DNA of 64,000 nt. Origin: Cinclus cinclus (taxonomy: Eukaryota; Chordata; Aves; Passeriformes; Cinclidae). The position numbers and the translations under genes are program-made. The notes beneath the pieces were generated by a model. It saw nothing but the letters and a program-made list of their open reading frames with translations, had not been told where the DNA came from and did not search any database. This document shows positions 51,072-61,845 of the stretch, piece by piece (position 1 is the stretch's first letter; every line of letters begins with the position of its first letter). The stretch spans positions 101,724,229 to 101,788,228 of the forward strand of contig NC_085048.1 of the NCBI RefSeq assembly GCF_963662255.1, written 5' to 3'.

Positions 51072-51127
51072 GAGCAACAAGGAGGAGATGGTTTAATGGG
51101 AGCAACAAGGAGGAGGTGGTTTAATGG
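51072..51127 (+). repeat. 28-bp tandem duplication (one mismatch)
   Basis: Copies 51072-51099 and 51100-51127, each starting GAGCAACAAGGAGGAG and ending TTTAATGG, differing by a single A/G. Confidence 0.94.
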
Positions 51128-52205
51128 CTCTGGGGATTAGTGGTGGCATTTAGAGCCTTTCACCTCTCTGTTCCTAACATAAATCTTAACACGGATTGAT
51201 GATTTTAGCCATCTGGTTTGTGTTTGCTTGTATGCCACAGGCTGGGAGACAGGGAAACAACCTGACCAGCAAGGCAAAACAAAAGGATCTGACAGAAGTC
51301 ATCCCCTTCTTCTTTGTTAGGAAGAGCAGATATGGTGTAATTATTCCATTTCCCAAAGCTCAGCAGATAATAAGGGAGAGGGCAATGAAAGAGCCACAGG
51401 CATCACTTAGTGAATGACTCCAGCAGGGAGCCTGTGGCTTACACAAAAGCTTATGCTTTGACACCTTGCTCCCAAATGAAAAGTGCTCTGATCTCTAGAG
51501 ATATAGTTACCCCTATAGCCTGGGAGTTAGAGGGAGATTTTCAGTCATAGGTTGACTTTCAACTGTAAATTATTTTGTACTTGAGTGGAAATTTCTCCTA
51601 CACATCACCCATTTAAAGCCTTAATTTTATGTAGTATATCTCAATTATACACTGGAAAATTTTGCACACATTTTGGATTAAAAGGTTTTCTTGTCTCCCA
51701 GGCCTTCTAAATACTAATATGACTTTTCCTGGGGATGACCCTTTCTGGTAGTCACTGTTAGTTTTTCTCTCACTCCAGACGGCCAGGTCAGTCATTCCTT
51801 TTCTAACAAAGTCATCTTGGTAGAACTTCCTAAAATCCAGGGCTTTAATGGGGAAGCCATGTGAAAGGTCATTGTTCTGCTTCTCCAGCTAGAGGAGTAA
51901 CCAAGTGTGGGTAGATGTGTGCACACACTAGAGCATGTTTTGCTAGTCAATTATTTTTCAGCAGCTCTCAAGTGAGGGTGAGAGGCACAGATCTCATCTC
52001 TTGTCTTTACAGTGAGGTAGTTTGGACAAGAAATATTGACAATATGTATTTAAGGAAATGTTTGCTGCTGTCAAAAATTCACTCTAAGGTTCTTCTGTGG
52101 TTTTATCCAATTTTGCTTCAGGACTGACTGTCTGTGGTGCATATTTCAAACCAAAACAAACTTTTCAAAGGCTTCTTCTAGATGTGATAAGAAATAGTAC
52201 AGGGG

Positions 52206-52242
52206 AAAAAAAATAAAGAAACAAAACAAACAAAAAACAAAG
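52206..52242 (+). repeat. A-rich (AAAC-type) tract
   Basis: A8 followed by TAAAGAAACAAAACAAAC and AAAAAACAAAG. Confidence 0.8.
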
Positions 52243-52772
52243 CTAGATATAACAAATCTAATTTATGGTAATCTTGGCAGTGATTTTGCTTTATATTAGG
52301 CATGTAGAGCTTCAGTTAATTTTTTTTTTTACTTATTCAGAGCCAGTAACCAAGAAACTGCCCTTAATATTATTTCAGGGGATGAGTACATTTTGGATAT
52401 AGACTTCTAAACCACTGTTTCTTATCTCCAAATATTTGGTTTTGGCATAGAGCTCTGTGAGTTAGACATGGTGTTTATCACTTCAGGCAGCCACACCAAG
52501 GTCAGTGAAAGAGGATGCTTTATATTTAACAGGGAAATGCTTCCACCAGATGGATTAATAGTGTGAGAGTAATAATTACAGACACCTGAAGTGGTTGGGG
52601 ATTGCTGTGTGCCAAAGTGAAACTCAGAGTTCATACCTAGATTGGGTTAAATTTTTCAAAAGCACTATGATGACTCAGAGGATGTGTCGCCACGTTATTG
52701 GGAGCCCAACTTCCATTTTCAAAAATGTACAGACCTCATTGGCTTTTAGCAAGCCTTAGGTACTTTTTCCCA

Positions 52773-52842
52773 GAAAAAAACAAAAAAAAAAAACCAAAAA
52801 AAAAAAAAACCAAAAAAAAAAAAAACCAACCACCACAAAAAA
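52773..52842 (+). repeat. A-rich tract with CC interruptions
   Basis: Runs of 12-14 A separated by CC, ending CCAACCACCAC. It sits about 1 kb upstream of the 42-bp exon. Confidence 0.9.
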
Positions 52843-53581
52843 TCCAGCCTTTAATTCACAATTGGTTCACAGAAGCAGTCTTTGCCTCTTCATAATTATA
52901 TCGCATAATGACTTCCCTACTTTTTAATAAGATCAGATTTAATAACATCAGATTTCTTGTCTGTGTCCATTATCACTAGCTTAGAAAGTATTCTGTTGCT
53001 TTGGCAATTTCATATTCCAAGTCACTTACAGAACTATAATTAAGAACTTCCACAGAAGACCAGGTGATATATGTATGTTAAGATTCTGCTGATTTAGTCT
53101 TATATCTTAGATTAATTTGAAACCTTATAATGCTGGTTTCCTTATGAATGCTTCCATGGAAAGAACAAGTTATTGGAAATTAATAATTAATAATCTCTAT
53201 GTTTCCAAATGTTTTCTGAGCAATTTGTCGAAGAATCAGAACTCCAGTTGAAAATCCTGGTTCTCTTGAAGCCAATGACAGAATTCCCAGGGGTTTTAAC
53301 AATATTTTTCATTTTCTTATCCAAAAAATTACTTGTCAAAGCTCCTTAAGGTTGTATGTTGGGGATTAGAATTTCTTCCTTTTGTTTTCTTTGGCTTGGT
53401 GAATTTTCCCCCATCTGTTGCTAAGAAACAAGAAGGACTGGTATTTAAGAGAGACAAAGGATGCAGATGGGTTCAGCTGGCTGCTACTCCCTTACCTGAG
53501 GGGTTTTCTCTTGGGAAGGCCAAGAGTTAGGGTGACATTTTGGGCTGGGTGAAGGGCTTGGGCACAGCCTTCAGCTCACTC

Positions 53582-53636
53582 TTTATTTGCAGAATTTCGT
53601 AAATTATGGTTTATTTGCAGAATTTTGTAAATTATG
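53582..53636 (+). repeat. 28-bp tandem duplication (one mismatch)
   Basis: Two copies of TTTATTTGCAGAATTT followed by CGTAAATTATG or TGTAAATTATG, with period 28. Each carries TTTGCAG, an acceptor-like site, about 220-250 bp upstream of the real 42-bp exon acceptor. Confidence 0.93.
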
Positions 53637-53851
53637 CAGACTTTCATTCCTTGTCTTTATTCCTTCCATTACTTGTATCTGATAGTAACCAGTATCTAAA
53701 CCTTCCTCCCCATCCAGCTCCAGATTTCACTGCAAAATGTTAAACACGAGGAGGCGAACTAAGATATAGGCAATTTGAAACATGGAATATTTAATTTTAG
53801 ATGTTTGCTGGTATTTCCAGTAACCTTTGACTTTCAATTTTTTTTTTGCAG

Positions 53852-53893
53852 GTGATGCTGATGAAGAAGAGGCTCAGCTGAGTCAAGCGAGAG
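53852..53893 (+). CDS. MACROD2: MACROD2 coding exon, start of acidic tail (42 bp)
   Basis: A very short internal exon. Joined to the leftover G of the preceding exon it reads GDADEEEAQLSQAR in frame, then leaves one base again. The acceptor is a long T-run followed by TTGCAG (AG at 53850-53851) and the donor is GTGAGT at 53894, both near-ideal. In MACROD2 the macrodomain is followed directly by a disordered, Glu/Asp-rich tail, and this peptide has that character (DADEEE). It also contains an SQ dipeptide, the minimal ATM/ATR target; human MACROD2 is reported to be phosphorylated by ATM in its C-terminal region and exported from the nucleus after DNA damage, but I cannot say this SQ is the equivalent site. 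Length is divisible by three and both borders are phase 1, so skipping it would keep the frame. Confidence 0.85.
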
Positions 53894-55736
53894 GTGAGTA
53901 AAGAATACTTTATACTAAAATATATCACTTCTCTGAAGCATAAGCCAAACTGAAAAAATTCTAGAGAATTGCCTTAGTAGAGATAAGCAGTGCAAATAAT
54001 TATTGCCAATGTTTTAACAGACATCTCTGGTTTTTACACAAAATTAGGGTGAACCATCCCTGGTAATAAATAGTGACTGGTAAGACCAGCTGAGAGTACT
54101 TTTTCAGTATCATCATCTTATGAGCCTCTGGGGCAATATTTCATTGCTTTTTATCAATAGCTAGTTTGAACATGAAGGGGAAATAATAACAATTCTTCGG
54201 TCACTTCGTCTGTAAAAAAGTGTGACTGGAGCAATTCTTGAGTCATTTGTCATTCTGAATAGTGGCAGTCACACGTTCACAATGAAAACAGTAGCAAAAT
54301 TCTTCCATGAACTCTTAAATACACTGAGCTTGGTCAGACAGTGGTTCAGATGATTTTTTTCCTGGTCCTCATCGTTTGCTGTTTAAAACAAATGTCACTG
54401 TTTAGAGTTTACGGATGACATGAAATGAAAACAATGAATAGGTATAAGAGGGAGAAAGGACAGGGGAACAAGAAGAGATGACAAAGGATTAGATAACTAC
54501 TATGAGGACAAAAGCTTCCATTCAGGAGATTTCGGCTAGATTTTTTTTTTGAGAACCCTTCATCCAGTTAATCTTGATCAGTTTTTTTCTAACAGACTTC
54601 CACCAGAGCACCTTCTGATACTTTCCCCACTGACCTCATCTGGAGGTTCTCAGTGAACATCTCCTGTTCCATATGGATTTCTGTACAGTGCATCTCCTTT
54701 TATTTGCAGAGTAGCTCGCTATGCTCCTCTGCCTCTCCCTCCAAACCAGCTACCCCAATACCCTAAGGTCTCTGTGATCCTGATCCCATCATGCTCCAGT
54801 GACTGTGCAGGAACTTCCAGCTCCCTTTATGAAAACATACAGGGTCAGAAAGGAGTGCCACATGGGGAGAGGCAGGGATACACCAGCCAGAAAACAGAGC
54901 TAAAAGCTCTTTAAGCGGGGAGCTTGACTACTTAAATTGGCAAGATTGTCCTAAAGACAAATGGATTATGATCATTTATGCAACCACATAATTAGCTGAG
55001 AAATTAGAAATACTTGTAGAATGGTGCATATACATAAGTGTGAAAATGCAGATATACACAGATAGATATGTATTATATTGATGGATTAGCACATTCTTTT
55101 ATGGCTGCTGATTCTGGCCTGTTAATTTTATTACATATAATTGTAATTACATTTTGATGTCAAGATTACTGGATAGGAGATTTAACTAATTTCAATACAG
55201 TTAGTGTGACTGATATAGTTGAACGAACATATATAAAAGAAAAATCCCTGTCTTTATATAACAAACATTTGCCAAAGATAATGCTACAGTTGAATTTGCA
55301 GTGTTCATCTAACATTTCTAATTTTTTTTTTTTTAATTTATTGTGGCATTTTTTTATGGAGACTATGCACATAGAATTGGTGTGGCTTTTTTTAAAAAAA
55401 AAGCATTTTAAATTAGACTTAAAAGGAAGTGCAATTCTACTTAATAGCCAATCTCTTCCTTTTTTGTCTTGTATCCATCACAGCTTCATTACTTTAGGTA
55501 AAGCTACATAGGAAGGGGAAATTATCTGGGAAATTATCGCTGAATTATATAATTTGAGGAATACATTTCCCTACCTATGCATATGAGATAGATCAGAGCA
55601 GAGCTGGCCACACAACTCTAGGATGCTGTGAGCTTCAGCAGCACATCCTTGGTTATTTCTTTATCAGTTGGAGATATTTTGGGAATCAGTGCATTGGCTG
55701 CAAACAATCAATACCTACAGGGCTAAAAACAAGTAT

Positions 55737-55778
55737 CTTTTGTATATCCAACCCAATAGTGTAGTGGATATACAAAAG
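55737..55778. repeat. inverted repeat, perfect 14-bp arms and 14-bp loop
   Basis: Arms CTTTTGTATATCCA (55737-55750) and TGGATATACAAAAG (55765-55778) are exact reverse complements around a 14-base spacer. Confidence 0.85.
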
Positions 55779-56964
55779 TTGTTCCTTTTGACCTATTTCT
55801 GTATGGAGTTTTAAATTATTATAGGGTGTGTTTACTGGAACTATAAATATAAACATAATTTTTGCATTGAGGGGAGTTTTCATTTTTATCAGTTTGGAGG
55901 GTATCTGCTTTTTCCTCTTCAAAGGGGAAAATGGAGAAGTAACTTCTAGTCATCACTTTGAGTTATTAATTGAACAGTCATTCTTCTTTCCACTTGACTT
56001 CATGGGTCAGTACTGCAGCAGATGGAGTCAACAGTTGGCACCAAAACTGATGACCCTTTTTGCTTGAGCTGTCCATATCCAGTCTGCTTTGGGATGTTTC
56101 CTCCAATTCTTTTGCTTACAGTGAAAAAGAGAGGTTGGATTCCTAGAACGCACATGTTGCAGACTAGACATGTATAGGACCCATGGCAGAGATTAAAATC
56201 TAAATTTACCTAAATTCCTGTGCCTCAGCTTCCTTTTGGCTGGGTGTTTTTGAGGGCCAATATCAGACCAAGAGAAAACACAGAGAAATACAAGGACATA
56301 AGTAAACTAAAGGTTCATTGTGTCTGTGTGGTAGGATGGTGAGGTGGTGGTTGCAGAACCTGTCCTAGTTTAAATCTGGTGGCAAAAAGTAGAGGGGGAA
56401 AAAAAGCCCCTGATCCTGGTTTGGTGTCTGCTGAAAGCAGTGGGAATATGTCCATTGGCTTCAATGTACCCCAGATTAGGCTTTAAGAATAGACATGAAA
56501 CTAACTGGGAGTAAGAAATAACAGATTACCAAATGGGTGCATTACTGAATGATGGATGTATTATGAAAGCAATCTGTCTTGTGTTTCTACCACCCTCAAG
56601 TGCGAATATCTCATTACATGCAGAAAGGCTTTTCTTTCTTTGATTAATCTTCAAAATAAATAAGAGAATATCCTAATTACATCTGTGTCCTGGTTTAAAG
56701 GACCAGGTGTCTGCCAAGGAAGGTGGCAACCTCCCTTGGAATGGAAAATGTGACTTTTTCCACTCCAAAATATGGCTTTGAAATTAAGGGGCTTTCAGGC
56801 ACAGATATGGGAAAGGAGTAGCAGTTCTTTACTCGTGTGTGTACGGATAACAAGGCAAACAAAACCAGCAAACAGCAGCAGCACCCGAGAGAAGCACAAA
56901 CCCAGTCCCAGCCGCTCTCTCTCGGCCGTGGGCACTTTCCCCTTTGGTGCAGTTCCAGGCACAG

Positions 56965-56980
56965 CCGGCAGGGGGCGCTG
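56965..56980 (+). promoter_or_regulatory. CTCF-like core motif 1
   Basis: Reads CCGGCAGGGGGCGCTG, containing the CAGGGGGCGCT core of the vertebrate CTCF consensus. Same orientation as a second copy 59 bp downstream. It is a motif match by eye; binding is not shown. Confidence 0.45.
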
Positions 56981-57023
56981 GTGGCTCCCGGCGGGGCAGA
57001 GTGGGGGCGATGATTCCCCCGCT

Positions 57024-57039
57024 CCTGCAGGGGGCGCTG
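57024..57039 (+). promoter_or_regulatory. CTCF-like core motif 2
   Basis: Reads CCTGCAGGGGGCGCTG, sharing the CAGGGGGCGCTG core with the copy at 56965. Both are in the CpG-rich centre of the LTR-like block, so methylation would be expected to influence any binding. Confidence 0.45.
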
Positions 57040-60000
57040 TGGCGCGGGCTCGGCCGCCTCTCCCTCACGAGGCAATGGCGGGTGGGCTGCAAGGAGGGAG
57101 ATGGAATGGACTTTCCTTTGCAGAATCATGGGAAGCAGCCAGTCTCAGTGCCACTCGGGAAACTGAATGGACTGCAGCAGGAAACCTTGCAAGCAGTAAA
57201 CTGGAATGGCAGAGGAACACGCAGCCAGGGGTGGCAAACAAAATGTAGCAGAAACTCCAGCTCCCTGTCTAAAGCTGTGGGGTGTCCAGGGTTTGGGTTC
57301 CAGTGTCACCAGCAGCCGAGAACAGTGGGGCTGGATGGGAATCGCTCCCATGGGAGCTCTCAGGCAAGGGTGGGTCCTGGGGCCGAGCTGTGCCGTGAGG
57401 GTGTGATGTACCCCAGCACGGGATGGGGTGCTCCTGGATCCTAGCACTGCACACACTCACTCTGATCTCGCAAGCAGCAGAGAAGTAGACATGCAAACCG
57501 GTTAAGTACAGTCACAGTGCCAAAGGAAAAGAAAAAAAACAAAACAGGGAAAGAACACATGGCAGTAAGTATTTCTTGTCAGAGGGATCCTGCCACATGG
57601 CTGTGGAGACAAAATCACCCTATGGGAGCAGCTGTCCTTCTCCCCAACTCTCAGAGCAAATTCCATTGCCATACTCCCAGAGCTGGGGGAGGAGAGGGGA
57701 GGGAGGCAGTGACCACACTGGACGTGAAACAAAAACAGAAACAAAAATAGGTATGGGATAAAAAAATATCCCCAAGACAATCTGCCAGATAATATCAATT
57801 AATATTTATATTCATTCTATAAAATCATCAAGCAGGAATGACCATTTTGGCAAGTTTATCAAATAATATCACTGCTTATATTGGACATACTAGAATAAGA
57901 AAAAGCATTTAAAAATAAAAATAATCCATTCTTGTTAAATATACACACTCAAACCCACTCTTCTAATGGCATTTTACTCACAGGCTTTTAACCCATCAGT
58001 CTGTTACTCTGAATGCTGAGTCTTATAGCAGTTCCTGGCTTAACAGCAGCACTTAATTTGAAGTACTTTGAGGTTATCATATGTCATGCAGTTGGTGTTA
58101 GAAGGGTTTGAGTCATAAAGGGCAGATATAGAAATAGCAGGTCCAGGCCAGTGCAGGTCTACATCTCAGCTTTACTTTGTGAATGATTTCCTACATAACC
58201 CAAGACAAGGACCAGATGACCCAGTAGTTAGTCTTTCCTGAGTGTTTTCATTTCCTTTTTGTTTCCTAATGGTAAGAGAACTGATGAATGTCAGCACATA
58301 ATAACATTATTGTACGCTAACACAAGTAAATTCTCTTAGCATTGACATAAAAAAAAAAATTAAAAAAGCCAAGAAGCACTCAGGAAAACCTTTCAATTCT
58401 TAGTCTGAATCTGTATTCTCTCTCAACCTGTTCAGCTTCAGGTAGCAAAGCATTTTGACCCCATCTTTATGTCGGTTGCAGCACTACTGTCATTTCCCAT
58501 CAAGTAGTTGTTCCTAATAAATGCACTGCTGGTTATACTCTTTCTATCCTGATTGTCCTAATTAATCACCTATACATTACTTAGAAGCCACAGCCAGTTA
58601 AAACAACAAGATGAAGAATCTCATTCACACTAACAGGGCTTAATCACTAATAACACCATATTACAATCAAGATACAAAAATACAGAATTTTTTTTCATGT
58701 TCCACTGTATGCACACCCTTACACTTGGAGATTGTTTTTGTGGAGATAGACTTTATCTTTTTTTCCTGAGATGAAAATAGCAATCACTTGCAAGAAGGCA
58801 ATTTTGGGAGTTGTGAAGGATTTTGGAAATAGTTACTTGGAGACAGACTGAGATTTAAATACTTGTTGACCCTCTGAAGTAGCCTATGAAGAAGAAATAT
58901 GTGTTCCAGAAGTAGTGCTCAGAAACCTTTTTGCACAAGTGATCACAATTAGAAAATCTTTTAATATGATCAGTTCAGACACCTGTCCAGGTGTGCTCTT
59001 TTTAAAAAGAAATTTGCAAACAAAATTTCTGTAATATTTGGCTAACTGCTTGGAAGGACATACACACTGCTGGAGAGCAGAAAGGGTTAAGAGTTGTATT
59101 TTGACCATCCTTTTCTGTCTCTGGAATAAGGGATATCTGCTAAAAAATAGTGAAATTGTGATTGAAATCTTGTTCTCCTGGGATACTGCCTTTACATCCT
59201 TTTGTGAGCATTTTGAAAGTTCTTTATAGAGTGCAAAAAGATGGTTTCTTCTGAGATAGCAACAGTTCTGACTTCTCTGAACATACACCTCCTCCCTCTC
59301 CATCTTTGGGCTGTCAGTTAAGATGTTGGTTATATTATCTAATGTATTCAAATATTCCTGAAAGACTTGGCTGGACATTTGCACTTTAACTTGATTGACA
59401 TTTGATGTGTGGAACTGGAGGAAACTTCACAGATTGATTAGATTATAAAATTCCTCAGTAGAGGGGCAAGTGTTGATTGAAGCATTCCTATTGATTCAGT
59501 CCCCTAATGTGAATTATTCTCAAACAAAAAAGAAAACTTAACAGGTAGTTCAGAGTGGCATTTGAACCGAAGAAGCCATATGTTGATACAGTCCACTATA
59601 AATATTCAAGTTATTTTTTAAAGGAAAGTGAGAGCATAAATGAATAAGTGTTCACAAGTCTGGTTATTTTCAGGATCTCTCTTTTCTATTACAGTTCTTG
59701 TTGAACTCGATCAGCATTGCTTCTGAGCCCCTTAAAGGGTTGACACAGCATGTCTTTATTTGGCAGGTTTTGCCTTTACTTCTCCCCATGGATTTTCTTG
59801 TGGTTACTCCTGCCTTCTTCACTCCAGAAAGAAATTCATCATGGCACTTGAAAACTCTTGTTTTCCTCAAAACACTGTGTCTGAATTTCAAATTCAGATG
59901 AGCAAACATGATGACATGACACATGACATGTCGTGTATTAAGTGCTCTAAAGAACAGTCTACCACCTGGTACCAAGCCAAACCTCAAGGCTTGTTCTGCT

Positions 60001-61776
60001 GTGCAGTAACTCACTTTATATACTGATTGCTAAGGGCTCTTCATGCTCTGAGCTGTATGTACTTCTACAAAGAAGTGTACATTCCCTTCTAGTAGAAATT
60101 TGTAAGAGCGATGCTCAGTTTGGCACTTTTTTAATGCTTTTTCATTAAAATTAAGAAAGTGAGATAGAATATAATTACTCATATACAGATCTCCATTTTG
60201 GAATTTTTGCTGGCATTTTGAGCTGTCCAACTACCCTTTGAATCTGCAAGTTCCTTTTTCACATCCTGACTACTTTCATACTTCCTGTTCCAAAATTTCC
60301 AGCATTTTGGTTCTACGTATATGTAGTTGTGGAAGGGTAGAAGATAAAAGGGAAGAATCTGCGGCTCTTAGCAGAGCAAAGTCCTTCATGAGACCTGGAG
60401 ATTTGATTGTCAAGAGCTGTTTAAAACTCCAGCAACATAAAGAGTAGATGATTGTGTGGCATATGTGTGACAGCAGGAGAGACTCTGGGAGTTTTTGAAA
60501 CACTAAAGCAATTTATAAAATGTGCAGATAGTTTTTTCACAGTTGTTAGTTAACTAATTGATTTGAAGTAACATCATGGTTCTTACTTTCTAATGGTAAC
60601 AGCAGTAAGGGTCATATGTCTTCCTGAATTTCCTGGTTACAAGTGGTCAAAGTTTATTTCCAGCACACACAGAAGTATATTTTCTTTAGGCTTCTCCTGC
60701 ACCCAAGCCCTCAGTTAGCCACAAGGAATCAGGAGGTTTGACATAAAGTCAAATGACAGAAAGTCATTTTCCCATTGTGGTTGAATACATTCAGTAGGCA
60801 CAACAATCTGAGTTTTAATTGTCTGTCAGTCACTGCTTTTGTGGTTAAGCAACAATGTTTAAAGGATGTTTTAATTACGAAACCTGCTTGCATGAAATGT
60901 CTTAATTTATGGATGCCTTTTATGCCTAATTTCCAGCTTGGCCTCCCTTTTTATTAACAGACTTTCTCTGCTACCAGTTTGTGCCTTCAGGTGTGCCATA
61001 GCAAACAAACAGTAATGTCATCATTTATGTTAAGATGACAGGATATTTTGAAAATATTGTAGAAGAAGTTCATAATATTTAAAGTTTAACCAAATTATAT
61101 TAGACACTGTGTGCTTCAGTCCCTATAAGTAAGGGACATCTCACATTTAATTGGCCTCAATTACTTCTTTTACCCACTTTCCCCCAGTTTGATATTGCCT
61201 ACTGTCTGAAAGGCTGGAATGTTTTTTTTTTCCAACCTGAACATTTCCATCTCATAAAGCTTTAATTTCCTTAACTTCACTATCAAATTTGTTCTTCTAT
61301 CTTTCATTTAATTATAAATTTCAGTCTATATTCATTGGTTATTGTGTTAAAACATTGAATGGAGAATTGAACTGAGAGAAAAAAACAATTTAGTTCAGAT
61401 TATTTCTCCACAGTTCCATAATGAAGTATAATAAATATTATGGTTACAACTACAAATTAAAACATTATTTGGTTGAGGGTTATGATTATTGTTTCTGTAG
61501 TGCTTGTGAAGCAGTATCTTATTTCAGTATGAGCTTTCTTCACTCCTGTCCAGTAAAAGTCAGAGAAAGTCCAGTCCAGGCTGAAAGACACATACATATC
61601 ATAGATTTCATAAGAGATGATGAAATAATAAACTTAAATAACAGAAGGATAAACATTGAGTGCTGAAAGGAGTGCTGAGATAAAACATGCATTTCTAGTG
61701 TCACAGATGGTAATATCTGATACCATGAAACCATTTCCAGATAATCTATGTAATTTATAAATTTTTATGTTTAAAG

Positions 61777-61845
61777 AAGGCCAGCCTCCATCTCCCACAA
61801 AGAGCAAAGAAGAGCAGCCTGAGGACCTGCAGGATGATGCTGAAG
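61777..61845 (+). CDS. MACROD2: MACROD2 coding exon, acidic tail (69 bp)
   Basis: Joined to the leftover G of the previous exon, this exon reads EGQPPSPTKSKEEQ and then PEDLQDDAE, leaving one base for the next exon beyond the window. The acceptor is AG at 61775-61776 after an AT-rich, T-containing stretch (weaker than the two upstream acceptors); the donor is GTAGGT at 61846. The 69-bp length keeps the frame, and the borders are phase 1 on both sides. The peptide is acidic, rich in proline near its start, and contains SPTK, a proline-directed kinase type motif. This fits the poorly conserved disordered MACROD2 tail. A second AG three bases downstream (61778-61779) could give a one-codon shorter NAGNAG-like variant. 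The exon call rests on splice sites, phase and composition; the sequence itself is not one I can match residue by residue. Confidence 0.78.

Larger units (their letters stand above)
41822..53851 (+). other. MACROD2: MACROD2 intron (12.0 kb)
   Basis: A complete intron between two supported exons, with donor GTATGT and acceptor TTGCAG. It contains a T/G-rich tract (45886-46043), two tandem duplications (45201-45246 and 51072-51127), a third close to the acceptor (53582-53636), an A-rich CC-interrupted tract (52773-52842) and a strong candidate acceptor at 49675. No CR1 or LTR piece was recognised in it, unlike the intron before it. I see nothing further in 41822-45200, 46050-49640 and 49730-51070. 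Confidence 0.85.
56686..57770. mobile_element. LTR-like element, GC-rich (ERV family common in songbirds)
   Basis: The left border reads TGTCCTGGTTTAAAGGACCA, which I recognise as the terminus of an abundant songbird LTR-type family, followed by a TCTGCCAAGGAAGGTGGC segment and an AAATTAAGGGGCTTTCAGGC segment typical of it. The interior (56870-57080) is markedly GC- and CpG-rich compared with all flanking sequence. The right border is not clear; A-rich sequence at 57720-57765 looks like the end of the insertion. No retroviral protein frame is present; frames of 103-166 residues on both strands lack domain character. Orientation and family are not assigned, and no target-site duplication was found. 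The tail from about 57430 onward may be a different repeat or host sequence. Confidence 0.6.
53894..61776 (+). other. MACROD2: MACROD2 intron (7.9 kb)
   Basis: A complete intron with donor GTGAGT and an AAAG acceptor. Its one large insertion is the GC-rich LTR-like block around 56686-57770; a perfect 14-bp inverted repeat lies at 55737-55778. I see nothing supportable in 53900-55700, 55800-56680 or 57800-61770: the frames there are short and lack splice or domain support. Confidence 0.8.

Noticed and set aside
56695..57444. Frames of 144-166 residues on both strands in GC-rich sequence
   Set aside because: Low stop frequency comes from the GC-rich LTR-like block; overlapping frames on both strands and absence of domains argue against coding. 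It also does not look like a gene's CpG-island promoter, because it lies inside repeat sequence.
58884..59384. 166-residue minus-strand frame
   Set aside because: One of the longest frames in the window, but composition is ordinary for AT-rich intron, there is no recognised domain, no splice-site support and no paired exons on that strand.
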